From a virus: a stretch of 35,254 bases of DNA. The translations under genes were made by a program, and so were the position numbers. Where the stretch lies: positions 1 through 35,254 of the IMG/VR virus record IMGVR_UViG_3300037070_003355. The stretch is one strand, 5' to 3'. The notes under the pieces are model-generated. The model saw only the letters and a program-made list of their open reading frames with translations, ran no database searches and had not been told where the DNA came from. This document shows positions 6,001 through 14,961 of the stretch, one piece after another (position 1 is the first letter of the stretch; each line of letters begins with the position of its first letter).

Positions 6001-7029
6001 GAACGACGTGCCGGTGACGGTGACGGTGGTGCCCCCGGCGATCACCCCGGAGGCGGGCGACAGGGCGGTGGACGTGAGGAACGGTGTCGGTGGTGCCGGT
6101 TTCGGTGCGACCGACAGGACCGTGTACTGGTCGCGCTCGGTGTTGGCGATGACGATGGAGGTCGGCCCGTACGTTCCGGGGATCAGAGCGTTGCGTTCAT
6201 AGGTGTTCCAATGCTGACCGAAGTAGGCACCCCCGGAGCCGTACCACAGCACCTCGTTGGGCGACATGTTGATCGTCTCATCCAGCGGAGCCTTGGCCGA
6301 GTAGCCCATCAGCAGCAGCGTGTTCGGCTTGGTCGTCGTGATCGCCGGGACGTAGTGCGGCAGCACCATCGACTCGTTGACGAAGCTCTCGATCGGCCCG
6401 GCCCCCCGGATGGCGTGGGCGGAGGCGTTCATGAACCCGACCGAGGGCGACTTGTCCACCGTGCCGCCGGTCGCCGTGGTGGAGATATTCGATCCCGTCG
6501 TGGCGTAACTGATCGTGGTGGCCGTCTTCGCAGAGACGTTGTATTGGCCGTCGAAGCGGGCATCGGCCGGGGACAGGGCGACGAGAATGCCGTCGTTGAC
6601 GTTCATCGTGTGGGTGGGGATCGTCAGAGTGGCGAGGTTCCCCCCCGTCAACGCCTTGTTGGTCACGGTGTAGGGCGTCGTCGGACCCGAACGGTGGATG
6701 TAGTAGGTGGTCTCGGCGGCCGGGTCGGTGATCTCTTTGCGGTAGACGTACAGGTGGCTGGGGTTGGGCCACGGCGGCGGGTAGACGTGATCGCAGACCA
6801 GGGTGTACCCAGCAGGCACCGACGTGATGGAGGCCATCTCTGATTCGCCGCCGTGCATGCGGATGGTGCAGATGATGATGAGGGTGTCGCCCGCCACCAT
6901 CCCGTAGGGCGGGTCGAAGAAGACCGGAGACTGGAAGCTCAGCCCGGTCGACGTCGTGTAGAGAACAGGCAGCGGGAGATCCCGAGCGAACTGCTGCGTC
7001 CCCCAGTAACCGCCAACGGTGTTCGGCAT
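3007..7029 (-). CDS. Large multidomain tail fibre/adhesin with FN3 and IPT/TIG domains (1340 aa)
   Basis: Probably a virion-surface protein that contacts host or environmental polymers. Domains in order: an N-terminal beta-rich part (1-312); an IPT/TIG-like Ig fold (about 313-403, with GGTTVTVTGTSF and VVSVQPVSV); a concanavalin/laminin-G-like part (about 406-631, starting KMQFWLDSSEAS); two adjacent fibronectin type III domains (about 635-723 and 728-825, each with a PGxPT...LTWT start and GLTNG..RYYRV end); a beta-rich module (826-1040) whose GIVAGNLLISI...GWTEI echoes GMVAGDTLIII...GYTLV near residues 44-80; a third FN3 (about 1040-1138); and a C-terminal lectin-like beta domain (1139-1340). 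ATG at 7029 overlaps the upstream stop (TGATG). It follows another long fibre-like gene, a common place for receptor-binding proteins. No catalytic motif seen. Confidence 0.8.
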   Translation of the reverse strand: MPNTVGGYWGTQQFARDLPLPVLYTTSTGLSFQSPVFFDPPYGMVAGDTLIIICTIRMHGGESEMASITSVPAGYTLVCDHVYPPPWPNPSHLYVYRKEITDPAAETTYYIHRSGPTTPYTVTNKALTGGNLATLTIPTHTMNVNDGILVALSPADARFDGQYNVSAKTATTISYATTGSNISTTATGGTVDKSPSVGFMNASAHAIRGAGPIESFVNESMVLPHYVPAITTTKPNTLLLMGYSAKAPLDETINMSPNEVLWYGSGGAYFGQHWNTYERNALIPGTYGPTSIVIANTERDQYTVLSVAPKPAPPTPFLTSTALSPASGVIAGGTTVTVTGTSFAVGATSVRIGATTIAAGSVTVTSGTTLTFVTPAGPGGVVSVQPVSVIVGAYESEPVDFTYNATGGFSPASLPKMQFWLDSSEASTLSLSGSTVTQWRDLGTKRYIFNAPTGEYHSEPTYTEDIGGLTTMLWAADHFMATTLLASSGGKPRTICWVMDPDPAGGDGPPGFSAPGQHGLFLPALMEISATGTLVVGPEGTFDTGIDALGLHVWTVLFDSYRSQIWKDGVSVWAGNRGTNMPQATPLIGSHSHHHYHFSGVMPEWAVFHATLTTTQRQAMETYLTNKWAGGPYVPTAPTLVSAVPGNTQITLTWTAPSSSGGATITDYDIEVSANGTTGWTAIAPDTSGTGLSYTVTGLTNGVIRYYRVKAENSVGLSAASNVLSTTPFLPTAPGAPTLNSATAGNTTVALAWTAGTAGTSATTGYLIEWSANGTTGWSTVTTTGVVLTYTDTGLTNGTIRYYRVSGINPVGTGTASNVLSATPSVLFPTIAAQDITEKGTSMGTQAITMPTGIVAGNLLISIAASDLNGSAGTHTPSTGWTEIRTQLQGSNVVRLSAFGRIADGTGTDNLTITGPSQDYCAWTARITQHTVVSILDIQVADTTNSTGNADPPNLNPGTARAWLWLAAEAVDLTTGNTITSVPSGYTEQYRDVSASSTSSVALGVGSKTGDTTSENPGTFTNNPTTRPWVAFTIGVPNLAVAPSAPTLTTATPGDTAVTLTWTAGATGGSAITDYTVQYRTTAGPGSWNTFSHSASAATTIAVTGLTNNTGYDFQVAAVNPLGPSSYSATMSATPVPPSGGVIVYQETYTGADGTPWANKTSGPPAAGLTYLENGAKPTIQGNRGAWVTGSGAYNEVACWCGVDEPTPTAVQITFDTQASTTSIGGWQSFTFCRASLHYGVELENGGGWSFHRSGTNQATGTLGFALTSSTVLHWKVERLVNVVRGRWWADASPEPSTWHFEWTDPSPLPGGGLLMTHKTGGSGGVITYYVDDIIVKNMA
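4616..5014. repeat. Duplicated FN3-coding segments within the 1340-aa fibre gene
   Basis: The DNA at about 4616-4720 and 4904-5014 encodes matching parts of the first two FN3 domains and keeps long identical runs at the nucleotide level. One identical run starts at 4616 and again at 4904. A 25-base identical run starts at 4696 and again at 4990, so the offset changes from 288 to 294 bases. Near-identity at DNA level points to a fairly recent domain duplication or gene conversion. Confidence 0.75.
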
Positions 7030-9545
7030 CAGTCGTACGTGTACTCGACGCCGACCGTGATCTGGTCGGCGGCACCGTGGGTGCCGACCTGATCAATGTC
7101 GACAGTGATGCGGTCCCCGGCCACGAAGTCAGCATCCGCCGCGTTGGGGGTGCCCGTGATGTCCCGCACGCTCCCGGCGGCGATGGTCGGACGGTTGGCC
7201 TGGGTGGTGAAGATGGTGGTGCCGTTGATGTTCACATCGACGAGGACCGATGACCCGGTGAACGAGTTGGTCACCGACGCCCACACGTTCACGATGTCGC
7301 CGGGGATGGTGACGACGAACTCGGTGGTGCCCGTCCCAGGGGCGAGCGGGCCGGGCACCGTGTAGATCTGGGTGAGGCGGGCGCCGCCCGCCGCTGTCGG
7401 CAAGACCCAGGTGCCATCGTCCTTGAGGAACTTGCCGGTCACCGTCGTCGGCGGAGGCACCGCCCCCTTCACGGTGGACGTGAACACCGACACGATGTCG
7501 GTCACATCGGTGTCGACGGAGACCGTGCCGGTGTCGGCCCGCAGCACGCCGGTCAACGTGTCGACCACCAAGGCGGGGGCGGTAACGGTGCCGGTGAACG
7601 TGGGCGAGGCAACCGGGGCGTAGAGGCCGGTGTGGGTGTGCGTGGTCGGAGAGAAGTCAGCGTCGGTGCAGGCCGTGTTGAACTGGGCGATGGTGCCCGA
7701 CACCGCCGTCACGGGCAAGCCGGTGCAGTTCGTCAGCGTGCCCGACGCCGGGGTGCCGAGCACCGGCGCCGTCATCGTCGGCGAGGTCAGCGTCTTGCCG
7801 GTCAGCGTCTCGGTCCCGGCGATCGTGGCGAAGTCGTTATCGGTGAGGGCGGTGTTGAACTGGGCGGTGGTCCCGGTGATCCCGACGACCGAGGTCTGGT
7901 CACCGGAGTTGGTGCCGGTCAACCCGAGGTCCGTCTTGACCTGGGCGACGGTGCGCGTCGTCCAGGCGCTCGACTTCGCTTGGAGGAAACTGTCGGTGGT
8001 GGCGATCAGGTTGGCGATCGTCGTCAGGTCGGTGTCGAGCGGCTGCTTGCCCGCCAGCGCGGTCGTGGTCGCCGCGGCGTCAGCCTTGGCGGTCAGATCG
8101 GTCTGGGTGGCGAAGTCCTCCGAGATGAGCGCTGCGTTGAACTCGGCCAACGAACCGGAGATGGTGTTCGATCCGAGCGCCAACGTCTTGCCGGTCAACG
8201 TCTGGGTGGCGGTCAGCCCCACCACGTCGGTGTCGGTGACCGCAGCGTTGAGGTTGGCCAAGGTGCCAGCCACATCGACGAAGGTGAGTGACTCGACATC
8301 GATGGTGATGGTCCCGGCCGTGTCGTTGTAGGTGAGATCGATGTTGTTGCCCGCCACCAGAGACGGGGTGGCGCCACCGAGCAGATCCATGACACCTTCG
8401 GCGTCGAGTCCGCTCCCCGGTTCTCCGACCTGATCGTCGACCCAGGCCACCGCGTAATCGCTGGCGCCGGTCTTGCCGAGAACCTGTCCGACACCGCCGC
8501 CGGGCGGGACACCGACGGTACCCGGAGACACCTGTTGGATCTCGATCCGTCCGGCGGCACCGGAGCCAGGTGTCATGCCACCAGGCCCCGAGTGATACGT
8601 GACAGTGAAGTCGTAGTAGGTGCCGTCGTCGACGGCGGCGGTGATGTTGTACTTCACCCACTTCGTGGCGTCGTCGTAATCCTGCAGATAGATCTGGGTG
8701 CCGGGAAGCATTCGAGCCAGAGCGATCGTCACGTCGAGGCCGTCCTCGTCGTTCTGATGCACCCACAACCTGGTGGCCGCGGACTGGCTGGCATTGTTCA
8801 AGCGGATCTGGCCGGAGGCTGGCGGCTCCGTCAACGTGTTGTTGTACGTGTACGACGTGTGACCGGCGGGACCGCCGCCGCCTCCGCCTCCGGCGGGGAC
8901 CGACCAGGCACCGGTCCCATCGAGGTAGGCCCCGGCCCCGGCCCCGTTCGAACCGGACACCAGGCCGCGGGTCGTCGTCGTCGTCGAGAACAACGGCTTC
9001 GACGCGTCGGCCGTGTTGTCGACGTTGGCGAGACCGACATCGGTCTTGGTCAACGCCAACGTCGTCTTCAACTGGGCCGGGGTGCGCGACGCCCAGGTCG
9101 AACTGACCGACTGGATCACGTTGTTGGTGGTCGCCACCAACCCGGCGAGGGCTGTCAGGTCGGTGTCGGCTGGCTGCTTGTTAGCGACCTGGGCGGCGGT
9201 CGCCTTGACCGCCATCGTCGTGCCCGACCCGGACACGGTGATGTCGCCGTAGTCGCCGTCGGCCAACGTCGCCCCACCCACTGTCGCCGCCGACAACGTG
9301 ATGGTGCCACCCGGATCGTCATAGGTGATGGACATGTTCGGTCCGGCCACCAAAGCTCCGGCCACCGCGTCGACGGCAGCTTCGGTGTCGATCCCGCCAC
9401 CGCCCCCACTACCACCACCGGTTCCGGCGAGCAGGGTGGCGACCTGAATGTGTTTCGTGGTGGTCCCGTTCTGCACGACGAGCAGATCGGTGTCGACCAC
9501 CGTGTCCTGTTCGGGCAGATCTGCGATCGGTACACGCGGCGCCAT
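7029..9545 (-). CDS. Tail fibre-like structural protein with internal repeats (838 aa)
   Basis: Residues 1-60 ([24 protein letters not shown], then Gly-rich) resemble the N-terminal attachment part of phage fibres. Typical fibre-shaft sentences follow: [19 protein letters not shown] at about 170, [16 protein letters not shown], and [18 protein letters not shown]. Two copies of a module DTDLT..A.L.AT...... S.W..RT.AQ.KT.L.L occur near residues 125-165 and 500-540, each preceded by an ITYDD/LTYND-type segment. The C-terminal 120 residues form a different beta-rich, probably trimeric head ([13 protein letters not shown]...[11 protein letters not shown]). The gene has its own ribosome site (GAAAGGATG) and a 13-base gap from the upstream gene. 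The role in adsorption is inferred from repeats and position. Confidence 0.75.
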   Translation of the reverse strand: MAPRVPIADLPEQDTVVDTDLLVVQNGTTTKHIQVATLLAGTGGGSGGGGGIDTEAAVDAVAGALVAGPNMSITYDDPGGTITLSAATVGGATLADGDYGDITVSGSGTTMAVKATAAQVANKQPADTDLTALAGLVATTNNVIQSVSSTWASRTPAQLKTTLALTKTDVGLANVDNTADASKPLFSTTTTTRGLVSGSNGAGAGAYLDGTGAWSVPAGGGGGGGPAGHTSYTYNNTLTEPPASGQIRLNNASQSAATRLWVHQNDEDGLDVTIALARMLPGTQIYLQDYDDATKWVKYNITAAVDDGTYYDFTVTYHSGPGGMTPGSGAAGRIEIQQVSPGTVGVPPGGGVGQVLGKTGASDYAVAWVDDQVGEPGSGLDAEGVMDLLGGATPSLVAGNNIDLTYNDTAGTITIDVESLTFVDVAGTLANLNAAVTDTDVVGLTATQTLTGKTLALGSNTISGSLAEFNAALISEDFATQTDLTAKADAAATTTALAGKQPLDTDLTTIANLIATTDSFLQAKSSAWTTRTVAQVKTDLGLTGTNSGDQTSVVGITGTTAQFNTALTDNDFATIAGTETLTGKTLTSPTMTAPVLGTPASGTLTNCTGLPVTAVSGTIAQFNTACTDADFSPTTHTHTGLYAPVASPTFTGTVTAPALVVDTLTGVLRADTGTVSVDTDVTDIVSVFTSTVKGAVPPPTTVTGKFLKDDGTWVLPTAAGGARLTQIYTVPGPLAPGTGTTEFVVTIPGDIVNVWASVTNSFTGSSVLVDVNINGTTIFTTQANRPTIAAGSVRDITGTPNAADADFVAGDRITVDIDQVGTHGAADQITVGVEYTYD

Positions 9546-9558
9546 CAGTTACATCCTT

Positions 9559-12500
9559 TCAGGAAGCTGCTTCTTCCAACATGGCCAACTGCCGGGCGTA
9601 GGCATCTTGAATCTCTCGACGCTGCCGCCAGAACTCGGACTGCTGCGCCTTCGGGGTGAGCAGTTGGGCGGGGATACCGAGGTAGCGCGCCCGCTTCGCC
9701 CACGTGTCGGCCGTCGTGTCGGCGCCGGATGCTTCGGGCAGCAGGCGTTGCACCTGGGCGAGCGGAGGGATCAGGGATGTCATGTAGTTGGTGAAGTTGT
9801 CCGACACCTGTCCAGCTTCGTTGGTCTGACCGAGCGCTCCGGCCAGCAGCGTGAGCGGGATGCCGACCGGGCCGCTCTGCTTCGTGTAGTCCCTGTTCTC
9901 ATCGAAGCTGCGGTTGTAGAAGCTGTCACGCTTGTTGATGAAGTCCATCGTGGCACCGATCCCTGGGTTCACGTTGGCCAGAGCAGCGCCGAAGTTCTTG
10001 CCACTGAGCGCGTCGCTCATCAACTGCAGATCGGACTGGACGCGGGTGAACCCGAGATCGGGCTGGGCATAGATCGCGTTGCCGCCGATGCTGAGCGGTG
10101 TCTTCCAAGCCCCCTGCCGGGTCCAGTAGTCGGGAGTGAACTGTTCGTCGGGCTCCGAGAAGTTCTTCACCAGGTTCATGTAGTACGAGTAGACCCGCGG
10201 GTTCGTCCACATTTCCTGGATCTGCAACGGCAGGTTCCGTGACATGAATGTCCAGAAGGGGATGATCCGCTTCATCGTCTCGTCCAATTGGGACACCTGG
10301 CCGTAGTCGAAATGGACGCGGCCGATCCGGTTCATCGCTTCGGAGACGGAGTACCCCTTGTCGATCGAGTCGAGCGCCATGCCGAGACGCATCGCTCCTT
10401 CGACCCGGTTCCCCATCCGTTGACCCCAACGGGTCGCCGGGTTGTTCGAGATCATGTTGTAGGCCCGGCTGTTCGTCTTCGCCAACACACCGAGATCTTC
10501 GAAGCGGCCACCAGCACCCGACCCCATCGCTGCCAGCAGAGCATCCTGGATCCGCTGCGGCTGCTCATCGAACCAGGTGTCTGCCGTGTTCCGATGGATG
10601 AACTTCTGCCACAGTTCGGCACCTTCACGTTGGGCGCCGAGCGTCACGCCGTCAGCGGAGTTCATGAAGATCCCGCCGATGGTATTGCGCACGAAGAAGC
10701 CGGGGCTGAGCGTGGCGTACGTCTTGAACAGGTTGGTGAACGCGTTGAACGTTCGACCGAGCAACTGGGGCTGCTTGTTCAACTCCCACAGGTTCATGAA
10801 CCGCTTGTGCAACTCGGCGTCCATGATGATGTCGCCCGCGTTGAGCGGCCCGGTATGCATGGCCCGCCAGTTGTTGTTGAGCGTGGCGATCATCACCTTG
10901 GCCAAGTTGCCATCTTTGGCATCCTGCACCACACGGTCCAGATCCTGGACCCGCATCCGGGCACCCTTCACCCGGATCAACTCCTGACGGTGAGAGTTGA
11001 GGATCGACTCGACCTGGGTCAGCTTGTCGTCGGCCAGATCCGGGTTGGCGCGGGCGACGTCTTCGATCTCGTCGATGGTCCGTCCCAGATCCAGCTTGCG
11101 TGTCGTCGGGTTGGCAGCGTTCAACCGGTCCCGCAGCACCCTGGTCTGATTCCGTTTCGTGATGATCCGGTTCTTGTCGGCCAGGTCGGCCTGCAAGTTC
11201 TTGTGGACTTCGAGACGGGCGACGTTCGGTGCGTTCTCCTCGGCCGCACCCTTCGCCATCTCAGCAACGATGTCGCCCTTCGTTTCGACGATCTCATGCG
11301 GCGCCCGCCGGGCCGCCTCCTGGAACTTCTGCTCTGCTTCCCACGCCTTCATCCGTCCGGCCTGCTGCGTCGGGGAGCCGTACTCCAACTGGCTGCCCAA
11401 CGAAGCGAGCGCCTCCTCCTCGGTGCGGGGTGGCGGCACCGGACGGGGCCGCGGCTCCGGTTCACCGGGACGCGGCATCGGCCGCTCCTCAGCCACCCAC
11501 GCTTCACGTTGCGGCGGGGACTTGATCGGTTCAGGGATACGGGTCTCGCCGACACCCCAACCCATCTGCTCCAACGTGTTCGGTGGCGCGCCCGGCGGTG
11601 GCAGATGGCGGGTCTGGCGTGACGCCGACGTCCAGATGATCGCCTCCTGCCGCATCAAACGCTGGTTCTGTGCCTGCTCCAACGCAGCGTCGGCGTCCTT
11701 CATGAACGCCTTGCGTCCCTCCTCCCACTTGGCGGTGTCGGCGAGGATCTGCCGTGCCCGCACCTCCTCGGCGAACCGTCCGCCCGGCTGGAACTCTTTC
11801 GCCAACCGGTCCCGCTGCCGGGTGAGACCCTTCACCTGGTTGCGCGGGGCGTTCGGGATCATCTCGTCGAGTTGTCGCAGCTTGGTCTGCGCCTCCTCGA
11901 ACGGGCTGACCGCGCCAGCGCGCTGCATCCGGCGACGCAGCACGTCACGGAGACGTTCGGTCTGGCCAACCACCTTGTCCATCGCCCGCTGGTCGGCGCG
12001 GGACAGCCCACCGTTCGGACCGCGCCGCTGATTGATCTCATCGATCTGTTTGAGGTAGTCGCGGTACCGCTCCCGCTGCACATCCATCCCATGCATCTCG
12101 GGTGTTCCCGCAGATGCCTGCATGACGCGGCGTGCCTCGTCCACGTCAGCCTGGTTGTGGGGCACTGGGTTGCGGCTGTGGTAATCCGCCTCCTTCGTCA
12201 ACTGGCGGATCTGTGCGTCACGCACCGGCTTGTCCAGTGCCGCCTTCCGGTTGGCGAACTCGGTCTGCATGTTCTCCGATGAACGCTTGATCTGCTCGGC
12301 AGCCTGGTCCCGCACCCGCTTCAAGTTGTCCAACGATTCGCGCAGGTTCTGTTCCGCCTTGCGTTGTGCCCGCGTCGCCCGACCTTTCCACTGGCCCGAT
12401 GTTCGACGCAGCTTCGCTTCGATGTTGGCGATCTCGTCGTCCACCTTCGAGGTGAGCAGCAGCAGATCATCCTCGTTGTTGCTGGTCAACGGGCCGAGAT

Positions 12501-14961
12501 CCTTGATCGTCTTGGCCCATTCGCGGATCCGCTTGTTGATCTTGGTGATCTCCGCCTTCATGTCCCTGATCGAAGTGCGCAGCGGGTTGACCAATTGTTC
12601 GCGAACCTGCTCGACGCCTTTGCGAACTGCGGCTTCGGCTTCCTTCGCTTCGGCTGCGGCGGCGCGGGCGTACGTCCCTGCCCGTTTCGCCGCGGCGTCG
12701 CGAGCCTTGGTCGCTTCGGACCCCTCCGTAGTACGGAAGTAGTCCTCCGGGTTGATGCCACCGAACTGTTCGGCCGGGAGCGGCCCGCCCTCGATCAGCG
12801 CGGCTGCAGCGGCCGCCTCTTCCGGGCTACGAGCAGCAGCAGGCGCGCCGACCCCGGCCAGGTTGGCGCGGGCCGCCCGGTCCGCTGCGCTGCCGGGACC
12901 GGTGGGGGCCTTGGCCACGGTGGGCAGCGGCTGCGTCGGGTCGTAGCGGCCTTGGGCGGTGTTCAACAGCGGCGACGCCCCCTGCTGGGACAGCGCGGCG
13001 TCGAGCGCCTGACGGGTGGCTTCCAGGTCTCCGGTCAACGTCGTCACGTACTTGTTGCCGGTTTCGACCAACTTGTTCAGGGCGACGTCACGGCCAGCCT
13101 GCCGGGCCAGCGAACTGTTGTACGCCTCGAAGATGCGGGCCGGGTCGGTGTCGTAGAAATCGCCCTTCCACATCGGGAACGCTTCACGCAGCTTCTCGTT
13201 GATGTGGCCGATGTCGTCCGCTTCGAACGTGACTTCGGTGTCACCGAACTTGAAGGTCTGCGGGTTGCCGTTCTTGTCGGTCCCCAACTTGCGGGCCTTC
13301 TCCAAGAACCCGGACCCCTCCATCGTGTTGTCCAGGTAGAAGGCGGCATTCTCCAACAGTTCGTCCTGCTTGGTCCCGGTGTGATGCAGGAAATCCTGGG
13401 CCGCCTTGTTGTCGCTCTTCGACATCTTGGCCACCGCCCGCCGCCACCTCGGGGCGAGCACGTGAGGAAGGTACGTGTCTGGATCCCGCAGATAGTTCTT
13501 GTCGAGCACCCGGCCGGTCACGCTCTCGTACACCTTCAACAATCGGGCGGCGATGTCGTTGATCAGGTTGCGCTTCGGTGAGGTCTCCGCCTCGGTGACC
13601 AGTTGGCGGATGCCTTCCTCACCGTGCTGCTTCAACTCTTTGCGGAGCGCCCTGGTGATCGTGCGACCACCCCGGGTCGTCTGCGCCCCAGCCCCCTGGC
13701 GGTACAGGTTGCGGGAGAACACTTCGGTGGATGCCTTGCCGACATCACCTTCGGCGCCACGGGTCAACGTGTTGAACGCCTCCTCCAAGCCTTTCGGCAC
13801 GAAGATGTTGCCCAGCTTCGAGTTGGCGCCAGGCAGTTGCGCCATCCCGGCCCGCACGTTGCCGCCCGCCCAGTTGAGGCCACGGGAAATGGTGCCGGTA
13901 CCAGGGATGCGGGTATCCAGTCCGCGGATGCGGAGACCGGGTTCCTCGATTCGCAGCGCCGCTTTCGCTTCGGGACTCATGTGTTGCAGGCCGCGCAGCC
14001 CACCGACACGGACATCGGTCGGGAAGTTCTCGATGAACGCCTGACCTTCCGGGGTGCCTTGGAGTTCCCCGATGAAGTCGGCCCGCCCCTTGCGGTTCGG
14101 GGGCAGCGGCATCCGGATGTCCTGGCGGGGCATCGTCGGAGCGCGGGTCGCGTAATCCTCGGCCATCGAGACGGCGCGGGTGGCCTGCTCGATCTTCTTG
14201 GCATCCCCGGCTTCCTCGGCCAGTTCGAGAGCGCGGGTCGCTCGGGTCAACGCCCTCGACGCCTCGTCGACATGGGAGGCGCCCTGGATGAGCCGGGTAG
14301 CACCACCGCCGGTGAAGGAGAGCGGGTCGGTGATCACGTCCCCGGTGAACCCGACCAGCCGGTTCAGCCAGGGGTTGTCCGACTCGGGGGTGATCTCGCC
14401 GAACCCGTAAGTGGTGTTCGGTGCGAACACCTTCTCCACGTTGGAGCGCTCATCGGCTGCGGTGCGATCGGTGTCGATGTTCTCCAACAGTTGACGGATC
14501 TGCGGGACGCGACCGATCGTTCCTTTCAGGAGATCGGAACCCTGGACTGCTTCGGCTGCTTCTTCCAGGCCGAGCACGTTGGCCCGCCCCAACATCTGGA
14601 AGTAGTTGAGTGGCTGCATGGCGGCGCGGGTCACCGGGTTGTTGATGACGAAGCCGAGACCCTTGCCGAAGTCAGACCCCCAGAACCCACCTTGTTCCGG
14701 CGCTGCCGCAGCAGCAGCTTCTTCGGCCTGCTGTTGCCGTGCCTCTTGTGCCGCCTTCGTCGATGTGACCCGTTCGGCGAACCCAGCCCACGGTCTCGCC
14801 GCGTCACGCAGTTCGCCGCTGCGTCCGGTCGGCACGATGCGTGGCACCGCCCGGAACGGTTCGCGGGCCGGTCCGACCCGCGGTCGCGCCGCGGGCACGC
14901 CGCCACGGCCAGGCGCGAACACGACGACCGGTTGGCGGGCGCGCTGCAGCGGGCTGGCCAT
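9559..14961 (-). CDS. Giant putative internal virion/DNA-ejection protein (1800 aa)
   Basis: The largest gene of the window. ATG at 14961 overlaps the upstream stop (TGATG). The first ~60 residues are Arg/Pro-rich. An Ala/Gln stretch and a segment GFTGDVITDPLSFTGGGA (about 210) follow. Residues about 745-930 and parts of 970-1130 are strongly charged heptad-like helices, predicting long coiled coils. The C-terminal third is helical and amphipathic, with NLFKTYATLSPGFFVRNTIGG (about 1410-1430) and RIIPFWTFMSRNLPLQIQ (about 1562-1580). Proteins of this type in podoviruses (T7 gp16-like or P22 ejection proteins in role, not in proven homology) are packed in the capsid and build a channel for DNA entry. 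I see no clear lytic transglycosylase or peptidase motif. A tape measure is the main alternative, but no tail tube genes are present. Confidence 0.65.
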   Translation of the reverse strand: MASPLQRARQPVVVFAPGRGGVPAARPRVGPAREPFRAVPRIVPTGRSGELRDAARPWAGFAERVTSTKAAQEARQQQAEEAAAAAAPEQGGFWGSDFGKGLGFVINNPVTRAAMQPLNYFQMLGRANVLGLEEAAEAVQGSDLLKGTIGRVPQIRQLLENIDTDRTAADERSNVEKVFAPNTTYGFGEITPESDNPWLNRLVGFTGDVITDPLSFTGGGATRLIQGASHVDEASRALTRATRALELAEEAGDAKKIEQATRAVSMAEDYATRAPTMPRQDIRMPLPPNRKGRADFIGELQGTPEGQAFIENFPTDVRVGGLRGLQHMSPEAKAALRIEEPGLRIRGLDTRIPGTGTISRGLNWAGGNVRAGMAQLPGANSKLGNIFVPKGLEEAFNTLTRGAEGDVGKASTEVFSRNLYRQGAGAQTTRGGRTITRALRKELKQHGEEGIRQLVTEAETSPKRNLINDIAARLLKVYESVTGRVLDKNYLRDPDTYLPHVLAPRWRRAVAKMSKSDNKAAQDFLHHTGTKQDELLENAAFYLDNTMEGSGFLEKARKLGTDKNGNPQTFKFGDTEVTFEADDIGHINEKLREAFPMWKGDFYDTDPARIFEAYNSSLARQAGRDVALNKLVETGNKYVTTLTGDLEATRQALDAALSQQGASPLLNTAQGRYDPTQPLPTVAKAPTGPGSAADRAARANLAGVGAPAAARSPEEAAAAAALIEGGPLPAEQFGGINPEDYFRTTEGSEATKARDAAAKRAGTYARAAAAEAKEAEAAVRKGVEQVREQLVNPLRTSIRDMKAEITKINKRIREWAKTIKDLGPLTSNNEDDLLLLTSKVDDEIANIEAKLRRTSGQWKGRATRAQRKAEQNLRESLDNLKRVRDQAAEQIKRSSENMQTEFANRKAALDKPVRDAQIRQLTKEADYHSRNPVPHNQADVDEARRVMQASAGTPEMHGMDVQRERYRDYLKQIDEINQRRGPNGGLSRADQRAMDKVVGQTERLRDVLRRRMQRAGAVSPFEEAQTKLRQLDEMIPNAPRNQVKGLTRQRDRLAKEFQPGGRFAEEVRARQILADTAKWEEGRKAFMKDADAALEQAQNQRLMRQEAIIWTSASRQTRHLPPPGAPPNTLEQMGWGVGETRIPEPIKSPPQREAWVAEERPMPRPGEPEPRPRPVPPPRTEEEALASLGSQLEYGSPTQQAGRMKAWEAEQKFQEAARRAPHEIVETKGDIVAEMAKGAAEENAPNVARLEVHKNLQADLADKNRIITKRNQTRVLRDRLNAANPTTRKLDLGRTIDEIEDVARANPDLADDKLTQVESILNSHRQELIRVKGARMRVQDLDRVVQDAKDGNLAKVMIATLNNNWRAMHTGPLNAGDIIMDAELHKRFMNLWELNKQPQLLGRTFNAFTNLFKTYATLSPGFFVRNTIGGIFMNSADGVTLGAQREGAELWQKFIHRNTADTWFDEQPQRIQDALLAAMGSGAGGRFEDLGVLAKTNSRAYNMISNNPATRWGQRMGNRVEGAMRLGMALDSIDKGYSVSEAMNRIGRVHFDYGQVSQLDETMKRIIPFWTFMSRNLPLQIQEMWTNPRVYSYYMNLVKNFSEPDEQFTPDYWTRQGAWKTPLSIGGNAIYAQPDLGFTRVQSDLQLMSDALSGKNFGAALANVNPGIGATMDFINKRDSFYNRSFDENRDYTKQSGPVGIPLTLLAGALGQTNEAGQVSDNFTNYMTSLIPPLAQVQRLLPEASGADTTADTWAKRARYLGIPAQLLTPKAQQSEFWRQRREIQDAYARQLAMLEEAAS

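Noticed and set aside
3007-9545. Diversity-generating retroelement target in the fibre genes
   Set aside because: The 3' ends contain no recognisable variable/template repeat pair and no reverse transcriptase gene lies in the window.
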